Shown here: in pieces, positions 28,963 through 38,039 of the stretch | Position numbering within the stretch: the first letter of the stretch is position 1 | Layout of the letters: every line of letters begins with the position of its first letter | Source of the DNA: a virus | Virus record (IMG/VR): IMGVR_UViG_3300025168_000047 | Coordinates: 25,423 to 89,422 of that record | Strand: one strand, 5' to 3' | DNA length: 64,000 nt | Program-made: the position numbers and the translations under genes | The notes under the pieces: generated by a model | Told to the model about the DNA's origin: nothing | The model's input: only the letters and a program-made list of their open reading frames with translations | The model's database searches: none

Positions 28963-28983
28963 ATACCCCTTTTCACCCTGAAT

Positions 28984-29027
28984 AAATGCCGTCCTTTTTA
29001 CTATTTATCTTTAGTCGGGGGGCATTT
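28984..29027 (+). other. Inverted repeat (AAATGCC/GGCATTT) enclosing a promoter-like motif
   Basis: AAATGCC at 28984-28990 pairs with GGCATTT at 29021-29027; the intervening bases contain ACTATTTA. The hairpin follows the stop of the first fibre gene but lacks a clear T-run, so it is at best a weak terminator. Confidence 0.35.
29000..29007 (+). promoter_or_regulatory. ACTATTTA motif, candidate late promoter
   Basis: ACTATTTAT lies 104 nt before the ATG at 29112, giving a longer leader than most copies. A small hairpin, GTGCG-TCTC-CGCAC (29070-29083), sits between motif and ribosome-binding site. Confidence 0.55.
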
Positions 29028-29111
29028 CAATTTAGTCTAAGAATAACACGTTTATTCCGGATTAGATTGGTGCGTCTCCGCACATAATTAGACAAAAAGG
29101 AGAAATTAATT

Positions 29112-32078
29112 ATGGCAACAGGGGATCCTACCGTATATTCATCTTACGGTAATTACATTAACCTACAAGACCTCTCATCTTCCGCTCAAGCAATTGGTGC
29201 TGGATCTGGTGAGTTAGGTGTTATTTTCTTATCTGCAAGCGTATTGCACTTAGGCCAAACTGGTTCCGCCGCAGGCGTAACCGTTGCAGCCCGCAATATG
29301 TCTCTTCCAGATCACGACGGCTCAGCCGTCGGACTTTCACTTGGTGGCGTGCTCGTTACGGCGACTGCTGCTGAGTTGAACAAACTTGATAACTGCACAG
29401 CTACTACAGCAGAACTCAACTACGTTGACGTTACGCCCGGAACAGCAGCAGCTACCAAGGCTCTCGTTCTTGACGCAAGCAAGAACATTGCAACGATTGG
29501 TACAGTTGGTTGTGGTGCTATCACTTCCACAGGTGCATCGTCGTTCGCACAAGGTACTTTTTCTGGACGCATCATCAGCGATGACGCAACAGAAGCTACT
29601 ACTACAACAGACGGCTCACTTCAAACCGATGGTGGTTTGAGTGTTGCAAAGAGCGCGGTTGTCGGTGACGACCTCGACCTCTTGTCTGACGGCTGTATCG
29701 TTAACTTCGGTGCATCCAAAGACATCAGTCTTACACACACAGCCGATACTGGCTTAACTATGGCAGGTGCCCATGCAAATGGTACTAACCTTAAACTTAA
29801 CAATACTGCTGGTGACGGTGACTGTCGCGTTGAATTACAACTTGATGGTACAACTCTTTGGTCCATGGGTGTAGAAGATGGTGATAGCGACAAGTTCGTA
29901 ATCGAAGACGGCGCAGGCGCACTCGGTGCAGATCCTGCATTCGAGATTGCTGCTGACAAGTCGGCTAAATTCTTCGGCACATTGGAGGCTACAACCTCCT
30001 TCACAATCGGTAGTGCCGCTCTTACAGAGGCTGAGCTTGAGATGCTTGATGGTATCACAGCCGGTACAGTTGCTGCTTCTAAAGCAGTTGTTGTTGACTC
30101 TAACAAAGACGCTGCTTCTTTCCGTAACCTTACTGCTACAGGCGCTGTGACTGCTGGTAGTTTCGTAATTGGCTCCGCTGACATCAGCGAAGCTGAGCTT
30201 GAGACTATTGACGGTGTTACTGCTGGTACAGTTGCTGCTTCTAAAGCAGTTGTTGTTGATAGCAACAAGGACATTTCTAGCTTCCGTCACCTCACCGCCG
30301 CAGGCGCTGTGACTGCTGGTACTTCGTTCATCATCGGTTCTGCCGATCTTAACGAGACCGACATGGAGAAGCTCGATGGTATCACTGACGGTACTGGTGC
30401 TGCAAACAAGGCTCTCGTCCTCGACGGTAGCCGCAACGTTGGCAACATCAACATGCTTACCGCTTCTTACGCTCGCATTGGCGAGCTTGACGTTGACTTG
30501 ATTAACACAATTAACAAGACCGAGACTACTCTCGAAATCCTTGACAAACTTATTATTGTTGCTTCCGGTTCCAACGCTGCTAACTCTGATGCTGCTGGAC
30601 TTCAGTTCGGTTCCATTTCTGGAACAGACAACGTTGCTTCGTTACTTTACGACAACGCCAACTCCGCTATCGACTTTAACATCGGTGGCACAACAGAGGT
30701 TCGTCTTGCTGACGGTGTATTCCGTCCTGAGACAGACAACGATGTTGACCTTGGTGCTTCTGGTGCTGAGTTCAAAGATCTTTACATTGACGGTGTTGCT
30801 TATGTTGATACTCTCAACGCAGACGCTCTTGGTGCAAACCTTGACCACGCTAACTACAACTCGACAAATGTTGATATCGACTCCGGTGCAATTGACGGCA
30901 CTATTATCGGTGCAGCTTCCGCTGCTGCCGCTACGGTCACTACTTTATCTTTGACAGAAATGGGTGCTAACTGGACTAACGCCAGCCGCACTGTTGCTGA
31001 CATGGGTGTAGTAACAACAATGGACCTCAATGGTGGTTCGATTGACGGTACTACAATTGGTGCGGCTTCCGCAACAACAGGTGTTTTCACAACACTTACC
31101 GCCAACACATCCGTGCTTCCAGACTCTTCTGGTGGTGCTGACCTTGGTTCTACATCTGCTGAATGGGGTGACCTCTTCATTGCTGATGACAAGAAGATCC
31201 AACTTGGTTCTGGTCAAGACTTCACAATGGAGTATGACGAGGATGGTGACGACGTAGCTCAGTTCGCTGGTGCTAACATGCGTCTTGGTCACGGTGCAGC
31301 CACAGAACTTCAGTTCCGTGACTCTGCTCTCAAGGTTTACTCTTCGGCTGACGGTCAACTTGACCTTGAAGCTGATACTGAGCTTGAGATCACTGCTCCA
31401 ACATTGGACGTTGACGCTTCTACTGCTGTTGCAATTACTTCGCCTAGCGTTGTAGTCGACAGCGGCACAAGTGACAAGCCAGTTCTTGAAATCAAGAACA
31501 CTAACGCCGATGCTAACCCGGGAACTTTGAAGTTCAACAAGGACAGCGCATCTCCAGCAGATAACGATGAACTTGGTGAGATCGAATTCTACGGTGATGA
31601 CGATGGTGGTACTGCCACTATGTTCGCTAAGATGGTAGTTTCTTCCACTGACGTTTCTAACGGTTCAGAGGACGGCGAAATTGCTTTCAAGATCCGCGCA
31701 GCAGGCGCAATCAAAGAGATTTCCATGGGTGGAGGCGCAGGTCTCACACTTCCAAACGACAGCACTTACGGTGTTGTTAAGGCTCACTCTTTGGTAACAT
31801 ATTCTGACGAAACCCTTAAGACTAATATCCAACCTCTTGACTCTGCTCTTGAGATGGTTAGCAAGTTGCAAGGTGTATCCTACGACTGGAAGTCTGATGG
31901 CTCCTCGGACGTTGGTTTCATCGCTCAGGATGTTCAAAAGGTTATCCCACAGGTTGTCTACGGCAACACTGAGGGTGATTACGCTCTTGACTACTCTAAA
32001 ATGACTTCGATTCTTGTCGAAGCTATGAAAGAGCAACAAGCACAAATCAACGATCTTAAAGCCCAATTGGACAAGTAA
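29112..32078 (+). CDS. Tail fibre-like protein with ELNxLD repeats and C-terminal S74 domain, highly expressed codon use
   Basis: 988 residues; AAAAGGAG before the ATG. The N-terminal and middle regions carry repeats of the AELxxLDGITAGTVAASKAV type (near residues 75-120, 300-340, 355-395, 415-440), a layout common in phage fibres. The C-terminus is an S74 chaperone/protease domain: Ser of TYSDETLKTNI with Lys five residues on, DVGFIAQDVQKVIPQVV, then a short coiled coil. Arg is encoded nearly always by CGT/CGC and codons are C-rich, as in the capsid gene and unlike most neighbours. With its own motif upstream and a strong terminator behind, it looks like an insulated, abundantly made virion protein. 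Host-recognition role is inferred. Confidence 0.8.
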   Translation: MATGDPTVYSSYGNYINLQDLSSSAQAIGAGSGELGVIFLSASVLHLGQTGSAAGVTVAARNMSLPDHDGSAVGLSLGGVLVTATAAELNKLDNCTATTAELNYVDVTPGTAAATKALVLDASKNIATIGTVGCGAITSTGASSFAQGTFSGRIISDDATEATTTTDGSLQTDGGLSVAKSAVVGDDLDLLSDGCIVNFGASKDISLTHTADTGLTMAGAHANGTNLKLNNTAGDGDCRVELQLDGTTLWSMGVEDGDSDKFVIEDGAGALGADPAFEIAADKSAKFFGTLEATTSFTIGSAALTEAELEMLDGITAGTVAASKAVVVDSNKDAASFRNLTATGAVTAGSFVIGSADISEAELETIDGVTAGTVAASKAVVVDSNKDISSFRHLTAAGAVTAGTSFIIGSADLNETDMEKLDGITDGTGAANKALVLDGSRNVGNINMLTASYARIGELDVDLINTINKTETTLEILDKLIIVASGSNAANSDAAGLQFGSISGTDNVASLLYDNANSAIDFNIGGTTEVRLADGVFRPETDNDVDLGASGAEFKDLYIDGVAYVDTLNADALGANLDHANYNSTNVDIDSGAIDGTIIGAASAAAATVTTLSLTEMGANWTNASRTVADMGVVTTMDLNGGSIDGTTIGAASATTGVFTTLTANTSVLPDSSGGADLGSTSAEWGDLFIADDKKIQLGSGQDFTMEYDEDGDDVAQFAGANMRLGHGAATELQFRDSALKVYSSADGQLDLEADTELEITAPTLDVDASTAVAITSPSVVVDSGTSDKPVLEIKNTNADANPGTLKFNKDSASPADNDELGEIEFYGDDDGGTATMFAKMVVSSTDVSNGSEDGEIAFKIRAAGAIKEISMGGGAGLTLPNDSTYGVVKAHSLVTYSDETLKTNIQPLDSALEMVSKLQGVSYDWKSDGSSDVGFIAQDVQKVIPQVVYGNTEGDYALDYSKMTSILVEAMKEQQAQINDLKAQLDK

Positions 32079-32119
32079 GATTGTATAAAATAGTCGTTTA
32101 GTTTCGATTAATCGATAAG

Positions 32120-32164
32120 AGATGCCCCGTTCAGGTTTCGACTTGGGCGGGGCATCTTGCTTTT
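32120..32164 (+). terminator. Intrinsic terminator after the second fibre gene
   Basis: Perfect 10-bp stem AGATGCCCCG (32120-32129) / CGGGGCATCT (32148-32157) followed by TGCTTTT. Its T-run runs into the -35-like TTAACA of the next promoter. Confidence 0.85.
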
Positions 32165-32191
32165 AACAAAATCATAATTATACTATATAAT
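32163..32191 (+). promoter_or_regulatory. Sigma70-like promoter (TTAACA-17 bp-TATAAT)
   Basis: TTAACA at 32163-32168 and TATAAT at 32186-32191 with 17-bp spacing. The box ends 8 nt before the ATG at 32200, so transcription should start at or next to the start codon. No Shine-Dalgarno is present. Confidence 0.6.
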
Positions 32192-32199
32192 AATATACG

Positions 32200-32604
32200 A
32201 TGAAGAAACACGACGATCCAAACTACATTGCAAAGGTTGAAAAAGCCATCGCACAGAAATACGGCCAAGAAACTATCCAACATCCGCGCTCTGATTGGTC
32301 AGACGAAAAAGAGAAGGATTATTTAGAACAGCTTAAAAGATTGGCCGAGAAAGAAACTAAGAGTGCAGACAAAACTGAAAAGGTTGAAAAGTCCGGGTTT
32401 TTAATCAGTAAAAAACTACTTAATAAAAGAAGTGAAAGGGGTTGTCCCGTTTGTGGAATATACTCTTTTGATACAAAAGACGATCTTTACATGAACAAAT
32501 ATGAATGTTGTTGGGAATGCTACATTCAATATGTTGATGGTAGAGAGGAAAGATGGAAAACTGGCTGGAGACCAAATAATGAAAATCACAAAAGCGAGAC
32601 TTAA
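32200..32604 (+). CDS. Small zinc-finger protein of unknown function
   Basis: 134 residues. The Lys/Glu-rich N-terminal half (KKHDDPNYIAKVEKAIAQKY) is probably helical. The C-terminal half has a zinc-ribbon pattern, CPVC, then CCWEC about 25 residues later, followed by Trp-rich sequence. It stands alone behind a sigma70-like promoter without leader, suggesting expression earlier than the late structural genes on either side. A transcription or packaging accessory role would fit, but no family is recognised with confidence. It overlaps the next gene by 26 nt. Confidence 0.65.
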   Translation: MKKHDDPNYIAKVEKAIAQKYGQETIQHPRSDWSDEKEKDYLEQLKRLAEKETKSADKTEKVEKSGFLISKKLLNKRSERGCPVCGIYSFDTKDDLYMNKYECCWECYIQYVDGREERWKTGWRPNNENHKSET

Positions 32605-33103
32605 GGAACTTATCACAGAGGAAGTTAGATCAATTCAGGGACAAAACCTCTCTAATGAAGCTGCATATGCTGATATTTTAAATCATATCACACCAATCAT
32701 CCGTCAGGCCCTAGGTCCAAATGCTAATCTTTATAAGGTTTTGACTGGTATGGCTGAGATGTATGCCAGAGAAGAATGGAGCCCCGATTCTATTAATGAA
32801 GATGGGCACGTTGACGTATCGTCTGCTCGCAGAAAGTTAAAGACCTCTATCGAAGACGCAATGCAGATTTTGCAAGCTCTTGAGGCAATGCCAGAGGAAG
32901 GCGATCTACCTAGCTGGTGGATGAGCAAGCTTACGTTATCAGCAGACTATCTTAATAAAACAAGAGATTACTTATTGGTTCAGGAAGGCAAAGAAAACGA
33001 AAACAACCCATGGGCAATCTGCACAGCTTCAGTCGGAAGAGAAGACGAAGGCAAGTATGAGAGTTGTGTGAAGAGTGTTAAGAAACAAAACAAGAAGAAA
33101 TAA
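32579..33103 (+). CDS. Uncharacterised phage protein with KITKxxLKxLI N-terminus
   Basis: 174 residues from ATG 32579 (MKITKARLKELITEEV), a start pattern common in aquatic phage proteins; a longer in-frame start at 32501 lies inside the previous gene and is rejected. The body is helical. The C-terminus has NPWAICTASVG followed by a Lys-rich end (KSVKKQNKKK). I associate the PWAICTASVG motif with phage proteins of unknown function. It is translationally coupled to the zinc-finger gene. Confidence 0.65.
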   Translation: MKITKARLKELITEEVRSIQGQNLSNEAAYADILNHITPIIRQALGPNANLYKVLTGMAEMYAREEWSPDSINEDGHVDVSSARRKLKTSIEDAMQILQALEAMPEEGDLPSWWMSKLTLSADYLNKTRDYLLVQEGKENENNPWAICTASVGREDEGKYESCVKSVKKQNKKK

Positions 33104-33127
33104 ACTTAGTGTTTGCGAAAGCACAAA

Positions 33128-33135
33128 ACTATTTA
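33128..33135 (+). promoter_or_regulatory. ACTATTTA motif, candidate late promoter of the head module
   Basis: ACTATTTATTAGG ends 27 nt before the ATG at 33163, directly ahead of the terminase-portal operon. Confidence 0.6.
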
Positions 33136-33162
33136 TTAGGCAACATTTCTAGGAGAATTTAA

Positions 33163-33678
33163 ATGGCAACAGTAATGGACATTATTAAAGGTATTTCACA
33201 GGCCGCCGCAAACGCTTACGACGGTGCCCACGATGCAAGAGCCGCATCTGACGGCGAAGCACGAACAGCAGGTCTCAAAAGAGAGCAGGGTGACATGAAT
33301 ATCGAAGCGAGAGTTATGGACGCATTTAACGTAAGATTCCATGGTGACCGCCTTTCTGTTCATTATCATGGTGGCTGTAGGTTAAAAGAAACTCACGACC
33401 GAAGTACATTCGAGAATGAGATTAACCAGCATCTTGCAGATGTTGTTAAATATCTTAAGAAAGAATACAAAAAGATCACAGGCGATACTCTGACCCTCAC
33501 ACAGGAAGGTGACTCGGATATCTTGGTTCAATACATTAGTCGCATCCGTTGCGATGTTCAGGCTACACAAATGTATAAGATTGGTGGAATGGATGGTGTC
33601 GTTGACGCAAAAGATTCTTCTGAAGATCGTCTTGATGATGCAATTAAAAATTGGTTGAAACTCGGCAAGGGTGGGTAA
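33163..33678 (+). CDS. Protein encoded directly upstream of large terminase; possible small terminase
   Basis: 171 residues; strong AGGAGAA before the ATG. Mixed alpha/beta with an Ala-rich N-terminal helix (GISQAAANAYDGAHDARAA) and a His-containing strand (LSVHYHGGCRL). Position 8 nt before the large terminase gene and size close to T4 gp16 make a small terminase subunit possible, but I see no helix-turn-helix or coiled-coil signature that would establish it. It may instead be another head-assembly protein. Confidence 0.6.
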   Translation: MATVMDIIKGISQAAANAYDGAHDARAASDGEARTAGLKREQGDMNIEARVMDAFNVRFHGDRLSVHYHGGCRLKETHDRSTFENEINQHLADVVKYLKKEYKKITGDTLTLTQEGDSDILVQYISRIRCDVQATQMYKIGGMDGVVDAKDSSEDRLDDAIKNWLKLGKGG

Positions 33679-33686
33679 GAAGGTGA

Positions 33687-35273
33687 ATGGGACACCAACT
33701 CACAAAGAAAGAGATCACAAGAGAAATTCTCAAGTGTGGTAAAGACCCCGTTTATTTCATCAACAACTATGCTAAGATTTCCCACCCGATGCACGGGTTG
33801 GTACCTTTTAAGCTTTATGATTATCAAGCTGATTTAGTCGAGGACTTTAACGACTATCGTTTTAATATTATCCTTAAAGCTCGACAACTCGGTATCTCGA
33901 CAGTGACTGCGGCATACATTGCATGGATGATGATCTTTCACCGAGATAAGAACATTCTTGTTATGGCAACGAAGTTTGGAACAGCAGGAAACTTAGTTAA
34001 GAAAGTAAAGGCTATTGTTAAGCATCTGCCACCATGGATTCGAATATCAAATGTTTCTATTGATAACAGAACTTCTTTCGAACTCTCCAATGGATCTCAG
34101 ATTAAAGCATCTTCAACTTCTGGTGACGCAGGTCGTTCGGAAGCCCTGTCACTTCTTGTAATTGACGAGGCCGCACATGTTGACGGTCTAGACGAGTTGT
34201 GGACAGGGCTTTATCCTACATTGTCCACAGGTGGTCGCTGCATCGCACTTTCAACACCAAACGGTGTCGGAAACTGGTTTCACAAAAGCTATACAGATTC
34301 AGCGATTCAACAAAACGACTTTCATCCAACAGAATTAATGTGGGATGTACATCCGGAACGCGATCAAGAATGGTTTGAGCATGAAACAAGAAATATGTCG
34401 CGACGACAGATCGCACAGGAGCTTGAATGTAATTTCAATACTTCTGGTGAGACAGTCGTTCACCCGGACGATATCGCATATATGCTAGAACAAACTTGCG
34501 AACCAAAATATAGAACTGGATTCGACAGAAATTTTTGGATTTGGGAAAGCTATCTTCCCGAATGCACTTATTTGATCTCGGCAGACGTCGCAAGGGGCGA
34601 CGGCAAAGACTATTCTGTCTTTCACGTTTTCAATTTAGATACAATGGAGATTATCGCAGAGTATCAAGGAAAGGTCACTCCAGATGTTTTCTCTCAGATC
34701 CTTGCAGACGCTGGAAAAGAGTATGGTGATTGTCTGGTTGTGGTAGAAAACAACACTGTTGGCTTTGCAGTATTAGATAAATTAAAAGAGAAGGGGTATC
34801 CAAATGTTTACCATTCTATTAAATCAAGTCACGAGCAGATTGATCAAGTTCAAGCAGAATTTAACAACTCTGCCGTTGCAGGATTTACCACGTCTTTAAA
34901 GACACGACCAATGATTGTTGCGAAAATGGAAGAGTTTGTAAGAAATAAACTAGTTAAGGTGTATTCATCCAGACTTTTAAATGAATTTAAGACTTTCATT
35001 TGGAACAACGGTCGCCCACAAGCTATGCGCAGTTATCATGATGATTTAATCATGGCTTTTGCAATTGGATGTTGGGTAAAGGATACAGCATTTGCTGAGG
35101 CCCAACGAGACGTGCAATATCAAAAAGCCATCTTAAATTCTATGAAGAAAAGTGATAGTATTATGAATACAACCATATCCGGAATGCAAGGGTACAGACC
35201 TACAAACAGTTCGGAGAAAGCAAAAAAAGAAGCTGAAAAGAATAAAGACTTTATGTGGCTCTTTAAAGGATAA
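33687..35273 (+). CDS. terL: Terminase large subunit (gp17-like packaging ATPase/nuclease)
   Basis: 528 residues. ATPase domain: adenine-binding YDYQ (residues about 44-47), a deviant Walker A KARQLGIST (64-72), Walker B LLVIDEAAH (about 155-163) and the STPNGVGNWFH coupling segment. RNase H-type nuclease domain: SADVARGDGKDYS (about 298-310), VVVENNTVG (about 352-360) and HDDLIMAFAIG (about 451-461). This is the motor that pumps and cuts concatemeric DNA at the portal. Length is slightly below T4 gp17 (610). Portal follows after 5 nt. Confidence 0.95.
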   Translation: MGHQLTKKEITREILKCGKDPVYFINNYAKISHPMHGLVPFKLYDYQADLVEDFNDYRFNIILKARQLGISTVTAAYIAWMMIFHRDKNILVMATKFGTAGNLVKKVKAIVKHLPPWIRISNVSIDNRTSFELSNGSQIKASSTSGDAGRSEALSLLVIDEAAHVDGLDELWTGLYPTLSTGGRCIALSTPNGVGNWFHKSYTDSAIQQNDFHPTELMWDVHPERDQEWFEHETRNMSRRQIAQELECNFNTSGETVVHPDDIAYMLEQTCEPKYRTGFDRNFWIWESYLPECTYLISADVARGDGKDYSVFHVFNLDTMEIIAEYQGKVTPDVFSQILADAGKEYGDCLVVVENNTVGFAVLDKLKEKGYPNVYHSIKSSHEQIDQVQAEFNNSAVAGFTTSLKTRPMIVAKMEEFVRNKLVKVYSSRLLNEFKTFIWNNGRPQAMRSYHDDLIMAFAIGCWVKDTAFAEAQRDVQYQKAILNSMKKSDSIMNTTISGMQGYRPTNSSEKAKKEAEKNKDFMWLFKG

Positions 35274-35278
35274 AACAA

Positions 35279-37225
35279 ATGGCAGGTAGATACGGAAAAA
35301 CTAACAACCCTCGGAACACAGATTCTAGATTATTTAAACAATTGACTAGATTGTTTTCTGGACCTATTGTAAATTACAGAAGGCAGATTCCGAGAAAGAA
35401 CAAAAGACGTCACTTAGACAAACATCAGTTTAAGTCAGCGTCCGGAAAGCAATTTAAAAAGGTCGCCTACGATCCGTTTGAGAATTTATCTTCAATGCTC
35501 CTTCAGAATCAGGGCCGCGTTGAGAGATACGGCGACTTTGATCAAATGGAATATGAACCAATCATCGCATCAGCTTTAGATATTTATGCAGACGAGATGA
35601 CAACTTCTTCTGATTTACAGCCTTTGCTTTCGATTAAGTGCCCGAATGAAGAGATTAAGGCGATCTTGAGTACATTATATCATCAAGTTTTGAATCTTGA
35701 GTTCAATCTTTTTGGATGGTGTCGTTCGATGTGCAAGTATGGAGACTTATTTCTTTATTTAGATATCGATGAATCAATGGGGATTCAAAATGTAATCGGT
35801 TTACCTTCTCATGAGGTTGAGAGATTAGAAGGCGAAGACAAGACAAATCCAAATTATGTTCAATATCAGTGGAACACTGGTGGTTTAACTTTTGAAAACT
35901 GGCAGGTTGGCCATTTTCGTATTCTTGGAAACGACAAGTATGCCCCTTACGGAACCTCTGTCTTAGAAGCTTCTCGTCGTATCTTTAGGCAGCTTACTTT
36001 GTTAGAAGACGCTGTTATGGCCTATCGTATTGTTCGCTCACCAGAACGTCGCGTGTTTTATATTGACGTCGGCGGTGTTGCACCAGAAGATGTGGAACAA
36101 TATATGCAGAAGGTTATGACGCAAATGAAGCGAAATCAGATCGTTGACTCAACAACAGGTCGAGTCGACCTTCGTTACAATCCTTTAAGCATTGAGGAAG
36201 ACTACTTTGTTCCAACAAGGGGGAACACGTCTTCTAGAATTGAGAATCTCCCCGGTGGAGCATACTCCGGAGATATTGACGATGTTAAATATTTAAAGGA
36301 CAAGCTTTTTGCAGCACTCAAAGTACCTCAGGCTTATTTGTTTAGAGGCGAAGGTGCAGAAGAGGACAAAGCGACTCTTGCACAGAAAGATATTCGTTTT
36401 GCAAGAACAATTCAGAGATTGCAAAGAGCGATTGTTGCAGAATTAGAAAAAATTGGTATTATTCACCTTTATACTTTAGGTTATAGGCATGAGGATCTTG
36501 TTTCATTCAAGTTATTCCTTAATAATCCATCTAAGATTGCAGAACTTCAAGAGCTTGAGCATTGGAGAACGAAATTTGACACTGCCGGCGCAGCAACTGA
36601 GGGTTACTTCTCAAAACGCTGGGTTGCCGAGCACATCTTCAGTCTTTCTGAAGAAGAATTTGTTCGCAATCAAAGAGAGATGTTCTATGATCGCAAGTTC
36701 GAGGCGATGCTTGAAGCCGAATCGGAAGCAGGTCTTGAAGCCGCAGCCGGCGATCTGGGCGACCTCGGAGATGATGACCTTGGAGGTGAAGATCTCGGAG
36801 GTGAGGACTTAGGAGGTGAAGATCTCGGTGCCGACTTAGGCGGAGAAGAGTTCGGAGCCGAAGAAGACGAAGATAACGTCCTTCTCGCCGAACCCGGCAA
36901 AAGAGATGAATATACAAAACCCGGCTGGAAGGGTGCAACCTATACAAAGGTTGAGGACACACGCGGAGATCGTCGTTCCCGTGGAGCGAGATATCGTAGT
37001 AATATTTCAAAAGGCGGAGACTCAGTTGGCCGTAACACAAGAAGGAATACTTTTAAGGGATACTCAGAATTATCTAGTTTAGCAAACCTTACTTATGAAC
37101 AAAAAGAGACTACTTATAATGACAGCGAAGAGCAGAAGCTGTTTGAAACAAAAACTGCCGTAAAAAACCTAATCACAGAGTTAGAAAAAAAGGATTTGAA
37201 AAAGGATGAAAAAGTTGAAGCATAA
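35279..37225 (+). CDS. Portal protein (gp20-like) with acidic repeat near the C-terminus
   Basis: 648 residues. The head-to-tail matching segments of T4-type portals are visible: YEPIIASALDIYADEMTTSS, FGWCRSMCKYGDLFLYLD, TLLEDAVMAYRIVRSPERR and KYLKDKLFAALKVPQAYLFR. Twelve copies would form the ring through which DNA enters. After about residue 490 there is an acidic low-complexity run of DLGGE units (36770-36850) with varied Leu codons, probably a disordered extension. The 3' end overlaps the next gene by 20 nt. Confidence 0.9.
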   Translation: MAGRYGKTNNPRNTDSRLFKQLTRLFSGPIVNYRRQIPRKNKRRHLDKHQFKSASGKQFKKVAYDPFENLSSMLLQNQGRVERYGDFDQMEYEPIIASALDIYADEMTTSSDLQPLLSIKCPNEEIKAILSTLYHQVLNLEFNLFGWCRSMCKYGDLFLYLDIDESMGIQNVIGLPSHEVERLEGEDKTNPNYVQYQWNTGGLTFENWQVGHFRILGNDKYAPYGTSVLEASRRIFRQLTLLEDAVMAYRIVRSPERRVFYIDVGGVAPEDVEQYMQKVMTQMKRNQIVDSTTGRVDLRYNPLSIEEDYFVPTRGNTSSRIENLPGGAYSGDIDDVKYLKDKLFAALKVPQAYLFRGEGAEEDKATLAQKDIRFARTIQRLQRAIVAELEKIGIIHLYTLGYRHEDLVSFKLFLNNPSKIAELQELEHWRTKFDTAGAATEGYFSKRWVAEHIFSLSEEEFVRNQREMFYDRKFEAMLEAESEAGLEAAAGDLGDLGDDDLGGEDLGGEDLGGEDLGADLGGEEFGAEEDEDNVLLAEPGKRDEYTKPGWKGATYTKVEDTRGDRRSRGARYRSNISKGGDSVGRNTRRNTFKGYSELSSLANLTYEQKETTYNDSEEQKLFETKTAVKNLITELEKKDLKKDEKVEA

Positions 37226-38039
37226 TAAGAAAAGAAATACCGCTTTTCTTTACGAGACCCTCGTACGAGAACTTACTAAATCTATCGTAAAAAAGAATAA
37301 TGAGCGCAAAGAAAAATTAATGGAAACCATTAAAGAGTTTTTTGGCAAGGATAAGCTTCTTGCAAAGGAACTGGAACTTTATAAATCGCTTTGCGAGACA
37401 TATGACATGGAACCACACGTTGCCGAGAAGCTAATTTTTGAAATTAGAAAGAAGCACGACACTTTAAATAAAAAGGATCTGTTCAACGAGCAAAGCTCTC
37501 TTATTAAAAAGATGAATATGATCGTTTCTAAAAGCGCCTTTTCTAGTTTTGTGCCAAATTATAAGAATCTTGCAACTGTTTATCAAATTTTTAATCAAGA
37601 CACCCCAACAAAAGAAAGAGTTCTTTTAGAAAGTAAGATGTTGCATACGATGACAAAAAAGGCGAAAGAAGTAATTCAAGAAATGAAGCCGATTGATGAC
37701 CTCACTTTCAAAACATTTGTTGAAAAGTTTAATACAGAATATTCTGGAAAGCTCATCAACGAACAGAAAGAGCTTTTAACAAAGTATATTTCTTCTTTTA
37801 TCGACAACGGCATTGAGTTAAAGATCTTTTTAAATGAAGAACTTGGAAGATTGAAGAAAATTGTTACTGAATCTGCATCTATGGAAGAAGTCAAGAATGA
37901 CGAAGAAATGAGCGAGAAGACAAAAAAGGTCTTGGAGATCATCGAAGATTTTAAAAACCATAAGATTGGCAAAGAGCTTATCGAAAAGATCTTGAAAATT
38001 CAAAATTTAGCTAGCGAGATTCAAACAGATGTCAATTGA
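37206..38039 (+). CDS. Helical head-module protein of unknown function
   Basis: 277 residues, starting inside the portal gene and overlapping the next by 11 nt. Lys/Glu-rich and almost entirely helical, with coiled-coil potential; the basic start (MKKLKHNKKRNTAFLYETLV) is notable. No enzyme motif. The location between portal and prohead protease suggests a role in prohead initiation or as an internal or core protein; this is inference. Confidence 0.7.
   Translation: MKKLKHNKKRNTAFLYETLVRELTKSIVKKNNERKEKLMETIKEFFGKDKLLAKELELYKSLCETYDMEPHVAEKLIFEIRKKHDTLNKKDLFNEQSSLIKKMNMIVSKSAFSSFVPNYKNLATVYQIFNQDTPTKERVLLESKMLHTMTKKAKEVIQEMKPIDDLTFKTFVEKFNTEYSGKLINEQKELLTKYISSFIDNGIELKIFLNEELGRLKKIVTESASMEEVKNDEEMSEKTKKVLEIIEDFKNHKIGKELIEKILKIQNLASEIQTDVN

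Noticed and set aside
32079-32199. Intergenic stretch examined for a tRNA or small RNA
   Set aside because: It contains only the terminator hairpin and the promoter of the next gene; no cloverleaf is seen here or in other gaps.
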